Source of the DNA: Gammaproteobacteria bacterium | GTDB lineage: Bacteria; Pseudomonadota; Gammaproteobacteria; SZUA-229 | Reading direction: 5' to 3' | DNA: 42,285 nucleotides | Assembly (NCBI GenBank): GCA_015488295.1 | Contig: WFOC01000108.1 | Location: 1 to 42,285 of the forward strand | Part shown: positions 9,346 to 17,442 of the stretch, in pieces | How the letters are laid out: each line of letters starts with the position of its first letter | How positions within the stretch are numbered: position 1 is the first letter of the stretch | The notes under the pieces: model-generated | Database searches by the model: none | What the model saw: only the letters and a program-made list of their open reading frames with translations | What the model was told of the DNA's origin: nothing | Program-made: the position numbers and the translations under genes

Positions 9346-11034
9346 ATGTTAAAACATTTATACATCAGAAATTTCGCCATCATCGACGAGCTGGAGCTGG
9401 ACTTCAGCAGCGGCATGACTGCGCTCACTGGCGAGACCGGTGCCGGCAAATCGATTCTGCTCGGTGCGCTTAATCTGGTGCTGGGTGATCGCGCTGACAA
9501 TGACAGCATAAAACAGGGGGCGGAGTTTGCCGAGATTGTTGCCGAGTTTGATATTTCGAAACTCGACGATGTCTCCAGCTGGCTGGTGGCGCAGGAACTC
9601 AACGCCGATGACGAATGTATTCTGCGCCGACGCATTGCCAAAGACGGTCGTTCACGTGCCTACGTCAACAGCACGCCGGTCAACTTGCAGATCATCCGTG
9701 AGCTAGCCGAGATGTTGATCGACATCCACGGCCAGCATGAACACCAGTCCATCATGAAAAGCGCTGTGCAACGCCAGCTGCTGGATGATTACGCCAGCCA
9801 CTCGCCACTGCTGGAATCAGTGAGCAATCTTTATGTCGAACTAAAACTTGTAGAAGACCAGTTACAACATCTGCAACAAACCAGCAACGAACAGAACGAC
9901 CGGCTCAACCTGCTGCGTTTTCAAACACAGGAACTCGACGCACTGGCGCTGGAAGAAAATGAATACCAGACGCTGGACAGTCAGCACAAACGCCTGGCCA
10001 ATGCAGAAAAATTACAGAGCACGGTTGCACAGGCCATTTACCGTTTGAGCGAAGATGAAAACGCCAACGTGCAGTCTGCCATTTCCAGCATCGTAGGCTC
10101 GCTTGGCGACATCAGTGATGCCGATGAAAATCTGGCACCAGTGGCTGAGATGTTAAGCGAAGCACTGGTACAGATCGACGAGAGTGTTTCCCTGCTGCAA
10201 AATTATGCCGACAACATCGAACTCGATCCCTCACAGCTGGCAAAAACCGAACAACGCATTCAGAGCATCCTCGATCTGGCGCGCAAGCACCGCGTCGAAG
10301 CTGATGAATTACAGGCACTGCACACAAAACTTCAAAAAGAACTGGACGACATCGATCACGTTGATGAGCGACTGGACGAGTTAACGAAAGAGCAGAAACA
10401 GCTGGAAGAAAAATACATCATCGCCTGCAACAAGCTGACACAAAGCCGCAAAAAAGCCATCACCAAACTGAACAAAAAAATCACCCAGTCGATGCAGACC
10501 CTGGGCATGAGTGGCGGTTTGTTTGAAATAAGCATCGAAGCGGCAAACGCAAAACGCTCGGCTTTCGGTCTAGACCAGATCGAGTTCACCGTCACCACCA
10601 ACGCCGGACAGCCCTGCAAACCACTGGCGCGCGTTGCTTCCGGTGGTGAACTGGCACGCATCAGCCTGGCGATTCAGATGATCATCGCCAACAACAGTAA
10701 AATTTCTACCCTCATCTTTGACGAAGTCGACAGCGGTGTCGGTGGCGGCATCGCCGAGATTGTCGGTCAGCATCTACGCATGCTGAGTTTGGCAAACAAA
10801 AACCGGGCCAGCCAGGTGATCTGCATTACGCATCTGCCACAGGTTGCTTCACAGGCACATCATCATCTTCGCGTGGAAAAACAAACCCACAAGAAACAGA
10901 CCACCAGCCAGGTAGTTGCGCTGGATGATGAACAACGTCGTCAGGAAATCGCCCGCATGTTAAGCGGCGTGGATATCACCGAGCAATCACTGGCACACGC
11001 CGATGAAATGCTGGAACGCGCGCAGTCCATTTGA
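9346..11034 (+). CDS. recN: DNA repair protein RecN
   Basis: SMC-like ATPase that holds DNA ends together during double-strand-break repair. 562 residues, near the usual 550. The P-loop GETGAGKS is at residues 29-36; long coiled-coil arms run from about 150 to 370; the ABC signature ASGGELARISLAIQMI and Walker B LIFDEVDSGVGGG are followed by the CITHLPQVASQAHHH switch. The start ATG fits the family opening (MLKHLYIRNFAII) but follows directly on a palindromic repeat and has no purine-rich ribosome site, so expression may depend on readthrough from mutS-nadK or on the repeat itself. In many relatives recN is strongly SOS controlled; no LexA site is visible here. Confidence 0.97.
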   Translation: MLKHLYIRNFAIIDELELDFSSGMTALTGETGAGKSILLGALNLVLGDRADNDSIKQGAEFAEIVAEFDISKLDDVSSWLVAQELNADDECILRRRIAKDGRSRAYVNSTPVNLQIIRELAEMLIDIHGQHEHQSIMKSAVQRQLLDDYASHSPLLESVSNLYVELKLVEDQLQHLQQTSNEQNDRLNLLRFQTQELDALALEENEYQTLDSQHKRLANAEKLQSTVAQAIYRLSEDENANVQSAISSIVGSLGDISDADENLAPVAEMLSEALVQIDESVSLLQNYADNIELDPSQLAKTEQRIQSILDLARKHRVEADELQALHTKLQKELDDIDHVDERLDELTKEQKQLEEKYIIACNKLTQSRKKAITKLNKKITQSMQTLGMSGGLFEISIEAANAKRSAFGLDQIEFTVTTNAGQPCKPLARVASGGELARISLAIQMIIANNSKISTLIFDEVDSGVGGGIAEIVGQHLRMLSLANKNRASQVICITHLPQVASQAHHHLRVEKQTHKKQTTSQVVALDDEQRRQEIARMLSGVDITEQSLAHADEMLERAQSI

Positions 11035-11181
11035 AAAAAGGTCGCTCAGGAAGAGAAGTTGGCAGTTTGCAGTCGGCAGTTATCAGTTAAAAACCAAAGA
11101 ACCTGAAAGCCACGTAATTTGCCACACAAGCAGTGTTCTTGCTTTTTACTGCCAACTTCTAAGGAAGCAAAAGCCTTATTT

Positions 11182-11284
11182 ACCACAGAGGCACAGAGCA
11201 CACAGAGAAAAACCTCTTATTTGTTAACTACGCCGCAGGCGCAGTTAACAAAACAAAACTCTGTGCGCTCTGTGTCTCTGTGGT
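11182..11284. repeat. ACCACAGAG/CACAGAG inverted-repeat element
   Basis: Arms 11182-11207 and 11259-11284 are inverted copies (about 24 of 26 bases) built from ACAGAG units. The centre contains a further perfect palindrome, TTGTTAACT at 11221-11229 pairing with AGTTAACAA at 11243-11251. No coding capacity. It is inserted into the larger repeat copy C. Confidence 0.8.
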
Positions 11285-11313
11285 GAAATATTTTTATTTT
11301 TTACATGTCAGCT

Positions 11314-11383
11314 GTAGGCCTGCATAAGGAACGTTGCAGGCATTTCAGACAAAACGCCGACAACGTTCCTTATGCCAGCCTAC
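11314..11383. repeat. GTAGGC-CATAAGGAACGTTG inverted-repeat element
   Basis: Arms of 23 bases at 11314-11336 and 11361-11383 are inverted copies with two mismatches around a 24-base loop. This is the third distinct palindromic family in this gap. Non-coding. Confidence 0.75.
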
Positions 11384-11506
11384 AAAAAAAAACTGCCAAC
11401 TGATAACTGCCGACTGCCAACTTCGCCTCACCAACTGACTTTTAACAATTTTCAGGACGCGCTGTAACCCAGCACAAAAGATAATCTTAAGTGGAACCAC
11501 TCTACA

Positions 11507-11538
11507 CTTAGCGCCAGAAAAAACGCTAAGAAATTTTT
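11507..11538 (+). terminator. Candidate rho-independent terminator on the plus strand
   Basis: CTTAGCG (11507-11513) pairs with CGCTAAG (11524-11530), and a T-run follows at 11534-11538. Placement and orientation fit termination of transcription coming from recN, about 470 bases upstream, before it meets the convergent csp gene. Confidence 0.55.
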
Positions 11539-11548
11539 ACGTACAGCC

Positions 11549-11584
11549 TAACGAAAAAAGATCGCATAACGCGACCCTTTCGTT
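11549..11584 (-). terminator. Rho-independent terminator of the cold-shock gene
   Basis: Read on the minus strand, GGGTCGC-GTTAT-GCGATC forms the stem-loop, followed by six Ts; an outer TAACGAAA/TTTCGTTA pairing can extend it. It starts about ten bases after the csp stop codon. Confidence 0.7.
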
Positions 11585-11593
11585 ACAGCAGGT

Positions 11594-11803
11594 TTAACAG
11601 GGAGAAACGTCTTCTGCCTGAAAGCCTTTATCACTTTTAACAACAGTAAACTCAACAGTTTGACCATCTGCTAAAGACTTGTATCCATCACCACGTATCT
11701 GATTGAAGTGTACAAAAACATCTTCACCATCTTTTCTTTCAATAAATCCAAATCCTTTAGAATTATTAAACCATTTAACAGTACCAGTTTCACGATCAGC
11801 CAT
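11594..11803 (-). CDS. Cold-shock protein, CspA family
   Basis: Single OB-fold RNA chaperone of 69 residues, the normal size. It opens with [20 protein letters not shown], which contains RNP1 (KGFGFIE), followed by RNP2 VFVHFNQI and [10 protein letters not shown] at the end. The frame is open for seven more codons, but the ATG at 11803 has GGAG eight bases before it and gives [12 protein letters not shown], the family start. It stands alone with its own promoter-like sequence and terminator. It could be a constitutive CspC/CspE-like or a cold-induced copy; the predicted leader is short, which argues against a long CspA-type thermosensing leader. Confidence 0.93.
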   Translation of the reverse strand: MADRETGTVKWFNNSKGFGFIERKDGEDVFVHFNQIRGDGYKSLADGQTVEFTVVKSDKGFQAEDVSPC

Positions 11804-11839
11804 TACAGCTCCATTTTTGTTCATTTATACAGAGAGCCA

Positions 11840-11869
11840 ATTGTATATCAGCATGATTAAAGAAAACAA
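11840..11869 (-). promoter_or_regulatory. Candidate sigma-70 promoter of the cold-shock gene
   Basis: On the minus strand, TACAAT (11840-11845; extended TATACAAT) is preceded after 18 bases by TTGTTT (11864-11869). The surrounding DNA is very AT-rich, as expected of an UP-type region. This would give a leader of roughly 30 bases before the csp start. Confidence 0.5.
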
Positions 11870-12055
11870 TAAAAATTTTACAAAACTTTTTAATTAGAAT
11901 ATTACTGCAAGTTAATGTTGTTTAAAGAAAAAATGGCAGCTACACGGGGCAGTTTCGGGGTGCAAAATAAGAACGATTCTATTGTAAAGGCAGGTAATTT
12001 AGCCTTGCAGCACAGACACTGCCCGACTGACGCTCAATAACAGGCGGCTTTGAAA

Positions 12056-12430
12056 TTAATTTTTCTGACCAACAATAATTATATTGCCATCAGGGTCGCT
12101 CAGACTGAACTCACGCATCCGGTAATCACGCGTCTCAATAGCTGAACCAGGATATTTTTTTGCTTTGGCAAGATGGTGCAGTTCTTCAATGTTATCAATG
12201 AAAAAATAAAGAGAAATGTTTGTGTTTTTTGCGGGATGTGATTCGGCATGTTTCTGCTCTGCACACTGCAACATCAGCGTGGTTTCACCGTGCATGAGAT
12301 GCGCCCATACCAGCCGGCCTTCGGCCTCACGTTTATTAACCAGAACAAATTGCAGCAGCTGCTGGTAAAAAGCCAGTGTGTCGTCGATTGACTGACAATG
12401 AAGCACCGGGATGCCACTGAGAATCGCCAT
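12056..12430 (-). CDS. VOC-superfamily (glyoxalase/bleomycin-resistance fold) protein
   Basis: 124 residues with the two beta-alpha-beta-beta-beta modules of the vicinal oxygen chelate fold: IPVLHCQSIDDTLAFYQQLL at the start, LMHGETTLMLQC, ISLYFFIDNIEELHHLAK in the second module, and SLSDPDGNIIIVGQ at the end, the family's most recognisable motif. The substrate cannot be read from sequence. Its ATG is 17 bases downstream of the fabH stop, so it is probably the last gene of the yceD-rpmF-plsX-fabH operon, where relatives usually carry fabD. Confidence 0.85.
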   Translation of the reverse strand: MAILSGIPVLHCQSIDDTLAFYQQLLQFVLVNKREAEGRLVWAHLMHGETTLMLQCAEQKHAESHPAKNTNISLYFFIDNIEELHHLAKAKKYPGSAIETRDYRMREFSLSDPDGNIIIVGQKN

Positions 12431-12447
12431 GTGAAGTCAGCGCTTCT

Positions 12448-13416
12448 CTAGTACTTGATCAGCGCCGAGCCCCAGGTAAAACCGCCACCGAAGGCTTCGA
12501 GCAGCAACATGTCGCCACGTTTGATACGGCCATCGCGCACCGCAGTATCCAGCGCCAGCGGCACTGAAGCCGCTGAAGTGTTGCCGTGTTTATTTACCGT
12601 GACCACAACATGGTCGGTCGACATTTTCAGTTTTTTGGCCGTGGCATTGATAATACGAATATTGGCCTGGTGTGGCACCAGCCAGTCGATGTCCGATTTT
12701 TTCATGTTGTTGTGTGCCAGTGTTTCGTCGACGATGCGACCCAGCGTATTAACCGCCATCTTGAACACTTCGTTGCCTTTCATCTGAATACCACCAGCAC
12801 CTTCAAGAATTTTATCAATACCAGTCGATACGCCGTAGTTTACCGTCAGCAAGCTTTCGTACTCACCATCGGCATGCAGATGCGTCGACAGAATACCTGG
12901 CTCTTCACTGCTTTCCAGCACAACGGCACCTGCGCCATCACCAAACAGTACACAGGTATTGCGATCACTCCAGTCGATGATGCGTGACAGGGTTTCTGCG
13001 CCAATCACCAGCGCGCATTTTGCTGTATCAGTGCGAATAAATTTATCAGCGATGCCCATGGCATAAACAAAACCGGTACAAACCGCCTGAACATCAAACG
13101 CTGTGCAACCGTGAATATCCAGGCGTTGCTGCAACAGGCAGGCGGTACTCGGAAAAACGCGATCAGCGGTGGTGGTGCCGACAATGATCAGGTCGATATC
13201 ATCTTTGGTTTTACCCGCCGCTTCCATGGCGCGCAATGCAGCCTGCTCCGCCAGATCGACAGTGTATTGCCCATCGGCCGCAATATGACGCTCTTCAATA
13301 CCGGTGCGCGAACGAATCCACTCGTCACTGGTATCGACCATGGTTTCAAGTTCGGCATTAGTTAAGGTTTTTTCGGGCAGATAACTGCCGGTGCCTGCAA
13401 TTCTTGAGTAGCTCAC
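12448..13416 (-). CDS. fabH: 3-oxoacyl-[acyl-carrier-protein] synthase III (FabH)
   Basis: Condenses acetyl-CoA with malonyl-ACP to start type II fatty acid synthesis. 322 residues, the usual length. The catalytic Cys is in [10 protein letters not shown] (C113); the His and Asn of the triad are in [10 protein letters not shown] and [15 protein letters not shown]; the C-terminal [18 protein letters not shown] is conserved. The GTG start overlaps the plsX stop as GTGA, indicating translational coupling. fabD, fabG, acpP and fabF, which usually follow, are absent from this window. Confidence 0.97.
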   Translation of the reverse strand: MSYSRIAGTGSYLPEKTLTNAELETMVDTSDEWIRSRTGIEERHIAADGQYTVDLAEQAALRAMEAAGKTKDDIDLIIVGTTTADRVFPSTACLLQQRLDIHGCTAFDVQAVCTGFVYAMGIADKFIRTDTAKCALVIGAETLSRIIDWSDRNTCVLFGDGAGAVVLESSEEPGILSTHLHADGEYESLLTVNYGVSTGIDKILEGAGGIQMKGNEVFKMAVNTLGRIVDETLAHNNMKKSDIDWLVPHQANIRIINATAKKLKMSTDHVVVTVNKHGNTSAASVPLALDTAVRDGRIKRGDMLLLEAFGGGFTWGSALIKY

Positions 13417-14501
13417 GCTTCTGTCTCCAATCGTGTTTCATCCCTGTCTGTTGTCTTACTGACAACTTCCGAATCAGTCTTTTTATTGTGGTTCGCGCCG
13501 TTTAACAAGGGCTCCATGCTTTCACGAATATGATCAGGCACGGATTTTTCTACTTCCAGCAATGCAATTTCGATAGCATTGGCAAAACTAAATATGTCGG
13601 CACTGCCGTGGCTTTTGATGACGATGCCGGTTAAACCCAACATAGAAGCGCCATTATACATGCGCGGGTCAACACGCTTTTTAAAGCGCTTAAGCACCGG
13701 CCATGCCAGCAAACCAGAAAGTTTTGATAACAGCGATTTGCCGAATTCTTCACGCATCATGGTGGTGATCATCCTGGCCACGCCTTCCATGGTTTTCAGC
13801 GATACATTACCGACAAAACCATCACATACCACAACATCTACCTTATCGGTGTAGATGTCATCGCCTTCGACATAACCAATATAATTAAAGGCTCCGCCCT
13901 GCAACAGCTTGTTGGCGGCTTTCACCTGCGCGTTGCCCTTTACGTCTTCAGAACCAATATTCAGCAGACCAACTTTCGGTTGGTGTGTACTGTCGATGGC
14001 TTCTGCCAGCACCGAGCCCATCACTGCGAACTGAAACAACTGTTCGGCACTGCTGTCAACATTCGCCCCCAGATCCAGCATATGGGTATGGCCACCGTAA
14101 GAAGGAATGGCCGAACAAATTGCCGGGCGATCAATACCTGGAAGCGTCTTCAGAACAAACTTTGCCGTTGCCATCAAAGCACCGGTATTGCCCGCGCTGA
14201 CCACTGCCTGCGCACGACCTTCTTTCACTATATTGATCGCAACACGCATCGACGAATCTTTTTTCTTGCGCAGGGCAAGACGCGGATCATCATGCATTTC
14301 CACAACCTGGGAAGCATGCTGAATCTCAAAGTGTTTATCGAGGTCGATGTTGTGCTGTTCCGCACAGTCACGCAAACGCGGCTCATCACCGACAAGTATG
14401 ATGTGTATATCGCTATGTTTTTTGACTACATGAACCGCAGCAGGAATTACAACTTCGGGGCCGAAGTCGCCACCCATGGCATCTAAAGCAATAGTCGCCA
14501 T
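13413..14501 (-). CDS. plsX: Phosphate acyltransferase PlsX
   Basis: Converts acyl-ACP to acyl-phosphate for phospholipid synthesis at the inner membrane surface. 362 residues. It opens [19 protein letters not shown], followed by [30 protein letters not shown] and [17 protein letters not shown], all family blocks. A hydrophilic tail of about 20 residues (rich in Lys, Asp, Glu and Thr) extends past the conserved domain. The start has no clear ribosome site and lies nine bases downstream of a 13-base hairpin (14511-14545). It overlaps fabH by four bases. Confidence 0.96.
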   Translation of the reverse strand: MATIALDAMGGDFGPEVVIPAAVHVVKKHSDIHIILVGDEPRLRDCAEQHNIDLDKHFEIQHASQVVEMHDDPRLALRKKKDSSMRVAINIVKEGRAQAVVSAGNTGALMATAKFVLKTLPGIDRPAICSAIPSYGGHTHMLDLGANVDSSAEQLFQFAVMGSVLAEAIDSTHQPKVGLLNIGSEDVKGNAQVKAANKLLQGGAFNYIGYVEGDDIYTDKVDVVVCDGFVGNVSLKTMEGVARMITTMMREEFGKSLLSKLSGLLAWPVLKRFKKRVDPRMYNGASMLGLTGIVIKSHGSADIFSFANAIEIALLEVEKSVPDHIRESMEPLLNGANHNKKTDSEVVSKTTDRDETRLETEA

Positions 14502-14510
14502 ACGTGACTA

Positions 14511-14545
14511 ATTACCAGCAACCAGAGAATGAGGTTGCCGGTAAT
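14511..14545 (-). promoter_or_regulatory. Hairpin just upstream of plsX
   Basis: ATTACCAGCAACC (14511-14523) pairs with GGTTGCCGGTAAT (14533-14545) with a single mismatch around a nine-base loop. It ends nine bases before the plsX ATG, in the rpmF-plsX gap, and lacks a T-run. It could modulate plsX translation or mark the 3' end of an rpmF mRNA. Confidence 0.45.
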
Positions 14546-14578
14546 CGGCTATGCTGTCGACAGGGTAAATCGACAATA

Positions 14579-14767
14579 TTAATCTTCGAAAGTGTCGCCA
14601 GTATTAACGACTTTACGGCCTTTATAATAACCGTCAGCAGTAACGTGATGACGATAATGTGTTTCACCTGATGTAGGATCAATTGATAAAGTTGCGCCAC
14701 CAAGTGCATCATGTGAACGGCGCATGCCGCGTTTTGAACGTGATTTTCTGCTCTTTTGAACTGCCAC
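14579..14767 (-). CDS. rpmF: 50S ribosomal protein L32
   Basis: Small basic protein of the large ribosomal subunit, 62 residues. The sequence opens [20 protein letters not shown], the invariant N-terminus of the family, and continues with [21 protein letters not shown]; it is the zinc-free form, without paired cysteines. It starts at a GTG with AGGAG six bases upstream. It lies between yceD and plsX, its standard position. Confidence 0.97.
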   Translation of the reverse strand: MAVQKSRKSRSKRGMRRSHDALGGATLSIDPTSGETHYRHHVTADGYYKGRKVVNTGDTFED

Positions 14768-14833
14768 GGGTTTCTCCTAAAAATTCTACTTAAAATATTT
14801 ATATATTAAAAATAATCAAATAAACGATTAATT

Positions 14834-15385
14834 TTATTGTTTCGTCTGATTGCTTAAATCATCTTTCAAAGCCTGTAATGCCGCAAAAGGATTCTCCGCC
14901 TTTTTCTCTGCCTGCATCTCCGCTTTAACCTTCGCGTTCTGTTTCGTCATGTAAGCAGAACAATTGTTGTCGTGTATCGTCACCATCGGTAAACATAACA
15001 GCAACTCATCCTCGATCAGCTCGATGATGGATTGCTCCTCACCTTCCAGCAGGTAAGGTTCAAACTCTTCAGGCAACAATTCAAAATCTTCTTCGCTGTT
15101 GACCAGCGCAAACTTGAAAGAACCTGAAAGCTCGATTTCTACCGGCTCCAGACAACGCTGACATTCGACCAGCAATTTTGCAGAGACACGACCTTTCAAA
15201 CTGGCAAAACCGACACTGTTGGCGAACTCAAGTTTTGCTGTAATATGTCCGTCCTTACTGAGCAGGGTTTCACTCAATCGAACAAGTCTGGCAATCGGAT
15301 AGATACCTTCAATTGTCCGGTTCAATTCGACCTGCCGCACAAAATTCAACGATTCCGATAACATCACTGGCAATTGCGTCTGCAT
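14834..15385 (-). CDS. yceD: YceD (DUF177) large-subunit rRNA accumulation protein
   Basis: Family needed for normal 23S rRNA accumulation; the mechanism is not established. 183 residues, typical. The signature is visible in LLVECQRCLEPVEIELSG (about 105) and in the acidic EEDFELLPEEFEPYLLEGEE stretch followed by LIEDELLLCLPMVTIHDNNC; the C-terminal NPFAALQALKDDL also matches. The gene is first in the rpmF-plsX-fabH operon and divergent from maf across 173 bases. Confidence 0.92.
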   Translation of the reverse strand: MQTQLPVMLSESLNFVRQVELNRTIEGIYPIARLVRLSETLLSKDGHITAKLEFANSVGFASLKGRVSAKLLVECQRCLEPVEIELSGSFKFALVNSEEDFELLPEEFEPYLLEGEEQSIIELIEDELLLCLPMVTIHDNNCSAYMTKQNAKVKAEMQAEKKAENPFAALQALKDDLSNQTKQ

Positions 15386-15558
15386 AATCCGCCTATGATA
15401 CAGTAATTTTTTATTTCTGTATATATTTAACCCTTACATTTCAATAGCTTCTACCACCTTGCAGATTATCAATAACCCTGCAAAATTGCCTGATATTGTA
15501 TAAAATGCCGCATTATTTTCAAGACAATCAGCAACTTCGCCAATTACGATAAAAACCC

Positions 15559-16137
15559 ATGAAACTTGTCCTCGGCTCCACCTCCCCCTTCAGAAAAGCC
15601 CTGCTGGAGAAATTACACATTGATTTCGAGTGTGACTCACCAAATATCGATGAAACCCCGCTGCCGGACGAAGCCATTGAAGACATGGTGGTACGCCTCG
15701 CCATCGCCAAGGCACAGGCCATTTCAGCACGTCACCCCGACTCGCTGATCATCGGCTCTGACCAGAGCGCGGTATTAAATGGTGAAAAATTGAGCAAGCC
15801 GGGCAACTTTGAAAATGCTTTCAAGCAGCTAACCCGCGCCTCCGGGCAGAAAATTACTTTTCAGACTGGCCTGTGTTTGCTCAATACCAGCACAGGCAAT
15901 ATCCAGAGCAGTTGCGTGCCCTACACCGTGGCTTTCAAGGAACTAACGCCGGGCATGATCGAGAACTACCTGCGCAAAGAAGAGCCTTATAACTGTGCGG
16001 GAAGCTTTAAATCAGAGGCGCTGGGCATTGCCTTGTTCGAGCGGTTTGAAGGAGCTGATCCAAATGCTCTGGTTGGCTTACCGTTGATTGAACTGGTCAA
16101 CTTCCTGGGAAATGAAGGGTTTTCTATTCTGGATTGA
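15559..16137 (+). CDS. Maf-family nucleoside triphosphate pyrophosphatase (YceF type)
   Basis: Hydrolyses modified nucleoside triphosphates to monophosphates. 192 residues. It opens LVLGSTSPFRKALLEKL, carries the DE-type block SPNIDETPLPDEA, the SDQSAVLNGEKLSKPGN block and a C-terminal LVGLPLIELVNFL. The SDQS and absence of the YPxGP-type features of YhdE point to the YceF subgroup (m7GTP pyrophosphatase), consistent with its place beside yceD-rpmF-plsX. Subgroup assignment is inference from motifs and context. Confidence 0.93.
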   Translation: MKLVLGSTSPFRKALLEKLHIDFECDSPNIDETPLPDEAIEDMVVRLAIAKAQAISARHPDSLIIGSDQSAVLNGEKLSKPGNFENAFKQLTRASGQKITFQTGLCLLNTSTGNIQSSCVPYTVAFKELTPGMIENYLRKEEPYNCAGSFKSEALGIALFERFEGADPNALVGLPLIELVNFLGNEGFSILD

Positions 16138-16454
16138 ATTGTCAGCTTAACCGTAAGGTGGGCACGTTTCTGTACCCACGCGGTTTCATTACTTTGAGAG
16201 AACTGCGGTTTAATTTTCCAGAGTAGTGCCTGTATTAGGCATCACAGTTCTCGCACCGCAGGCGAGTTACTCTTCTTTTGCTACAGCCTAAAAGAGCACC
16301 CAGAAAAAGCCGCCACAACAGCTGCGCCCCTGTAAAAACGCAGGGATTCGCATTGAGTCAGCACCATTGCCATGCCGCGAAGAAACTCAAAACCCACATT
16401 AAAATACCGGCACAATTAAAAAAACAATCACTCCGGCATCTTTCATACTTACTT

Positions 16455-16691
16455 TTATTCTGAAGGTCTGGAAACACCCGTAAACTTGAAAATAAGCTTG
16501 CTAAAAGGTTTATCCATTGGACGAAGAACATAAGCCGCTGCTGCAGGCATTAAGCTGTAGAAGAACCTCTCTTCATTATCCCGGGCAACAAATAGCACCA
16601 ATATAGTGATGACTGCAATGGTCAACAGAGTGTAAATAATCCATGCTATTTTCGTATAGTAATTATATTTATCATCTTGATTACTTGTCAT
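16455..16691 (-). CDS. Small hypothetical membrane protein
   Basis: I do not recognise this gene. 78 residues: a polar N-terminus (about 14 residues), a strong membrane segment IAWIIYTLLTIAVITILVLF (about 15-34), then a short charged loop and a second moderately hydrophobic stretch FFYSLMPAAAAYVL (about 44-57) before a basic C-terminal part. It starts with ATG and has a weak AGGT-like ribosome site. It lies between two inverted repeat arms and may be cargo or a chance ORF in AT-rich DNA. Confidence 0.4.
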   Translation of the reverse strand: MTSNQDDKYNYYTKIAWIIYTLLTIAVITILVLFVARDNEERFFYSLMPAAAAYVLRPMDKPFSKLIFKFTGVSRPSE

Positions 16692-16792
16692 AGTCTTTGA
16701 TACCTGAGCATATTGTTATATCTACAGCCATATTAAATCATAAAGAGCGCTATGCAAAACCGTATATCCTGCAGCAGCTCGGCCAGCTGTTC

Positions 16793-16871
16793 AAGGTGTC
16801 GGAGTCAAAATCAATAATGCTGAAAATCAATCAACTATTGGTGCCATATTTAATTTTGACTCCGACACCTT
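16793..16871. repeat. GGTGTCGGAGTCAAAAT palindrome (REP-like)
   Basis: Perfect 19-base inverted repeats at 16793-16811 and 16853-16871 around a 41-base loop. The sequence type resembles short palindromes found near RAYT/IS200-like transposases, but no transposase is in the window, so that link is only suggestive. Confidence 0.7.
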
Positions 16872-17107
16872 AGGTTGCATTACCTGATGTTTTACAGGGA
16901 AACATCCACCCTTGCAACAGGCCTGTTTTTGCTTATACGCTTCTCCCCCCCTTTCACTTGCTGAATTCTTTGCTATTGGTAGAGCAAGAATAATAGTGAG
17001 TAGCCTGTTAGCCTTGTGCGCCTGGACGGTGCATCAAGGCGGGCACACCCCGAATGCTTTTTTCGGGGCAAGTGATGCGGGCAGCTTTTTCTGGTTGCTC
17101 TTTTTAG

Positions 17108-17148
17108 CTGTTGACTAAATTTGTTAGGAACAAATTTGAACAGTTGTT
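17108..17148 (+). terminator. Terminator-like stem within the right repeat arm
   Basis: AAATTTGTT (17117-17125) pairs perfectly with AACAAATTT (17129-17137), extended by CTGTT/AACAG, and is followed by a T-rich run near 17143-17148. It lies in the segment that the left arm lacks. No plus-strand gene clearly feeds it. Confidence 0.4.
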
Positions 17149-17342
17149 TTTTAACTGGCCCGAAGGGTGAATAACATGGATATTATCCATACAAAGAATA
17201 ACTCGCCAGCGGGGCGAGACCCGCAATGCCTAATACAGGCACGGCTCCAGAAATTAAACGACGAAAGTTACAAAGTGATGAAACCGCGTGGGCATAAAAA
17301 CCATGCCTACCCTACCGTACTATAGATATTAAACAGCGAAAC

Positions 17343-17374
17343 AGCGTGGGCACATAAAACCGTGCCCACCCTAC
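17343..17374. repeat. Short GTGGGCAC hairpin repeat
   Basis: GTGGGCAC and GTGCCCAC form an eight-base stem around ATAAAACC, and the element ends in CCCTAC like the repeat next to alaS. It is a second, shorter family member just outside the composite element. Confidence 0.65.
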
Positions 17375-17393
17375 GAGGAAAATATCAGGAAAG

Positions 17394-17430
17394 GAAAAAC
17401 AATACGTTGCCACGCAAGCACGCAGCAACG
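17394..17430 (-). terminator. Candidate terminator after lpxA
   Basis: On the minus strand CGTTGC (17430-17425) pairs with GCAACG (17410-17405), followed by TATTGTTTTT. It starts 12 bases past the lpxA stop codon and would end the long envelope operon here, without lpxB. The stem is short, so confidence is moderate. Confidence 0.4.
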
Positions 17431-17442
17431 AAAAAAGAAAAC

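Larger units (their letters stand above)
11056..11423. repeat. Nested palindromic repeats between recN and csp (outer copy C)
   Basis: The outer arms 11056-11088 and 11391-11423 belong to the GTTGGCAGTTTGCAGT family. Inside lie two other inverted-repeat elements (11182-11284 and 11314-11383), each of a different sequence family. A second short arm, ACTGCCAACTT at 11148-11158, shows where the original right end of copy C probably was. The 559-base recN-csp gap therefore holds stacked insertions and no credible gene. Confidence 0.75.
16156..17320. repeat. Composite element: two inverted copies of a repeat flanking a small ORF
   Basis: The left arm (about 16156 to 16330) and the reverse complement of the right arm (about 17320 back to 17040) align over most of their length: the CCCACGCGGTTTCAT block, TGCCTGTATTAGGCAT, the CTCGC..CCGC.GGCGAGTTA block and the AAAGAGCA.CCAGAAAAAGC block recur in order. 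The right arm carries an extra segment of about 90 bases (roughly 17105-17190) holding a terminator-like stem and a palindrome. Between the arms lie a 78-codon minus-strand ORF and a separate palindrome. There is no transposase. It sits between maf and lpxA. Confidence 0.65.

Noticed and set aside
11003-11227. Plus-strand ORF across the recN end and repeat
   Set aside because: Overlaps recN in another frame and then runs through palindromic repeats.
16912-17118. Plus-strand ORF of 68 codons in the right repeat arm
   Set aside because: It lies within repeat sequence, has no ribosome site and no plausible protein composition.
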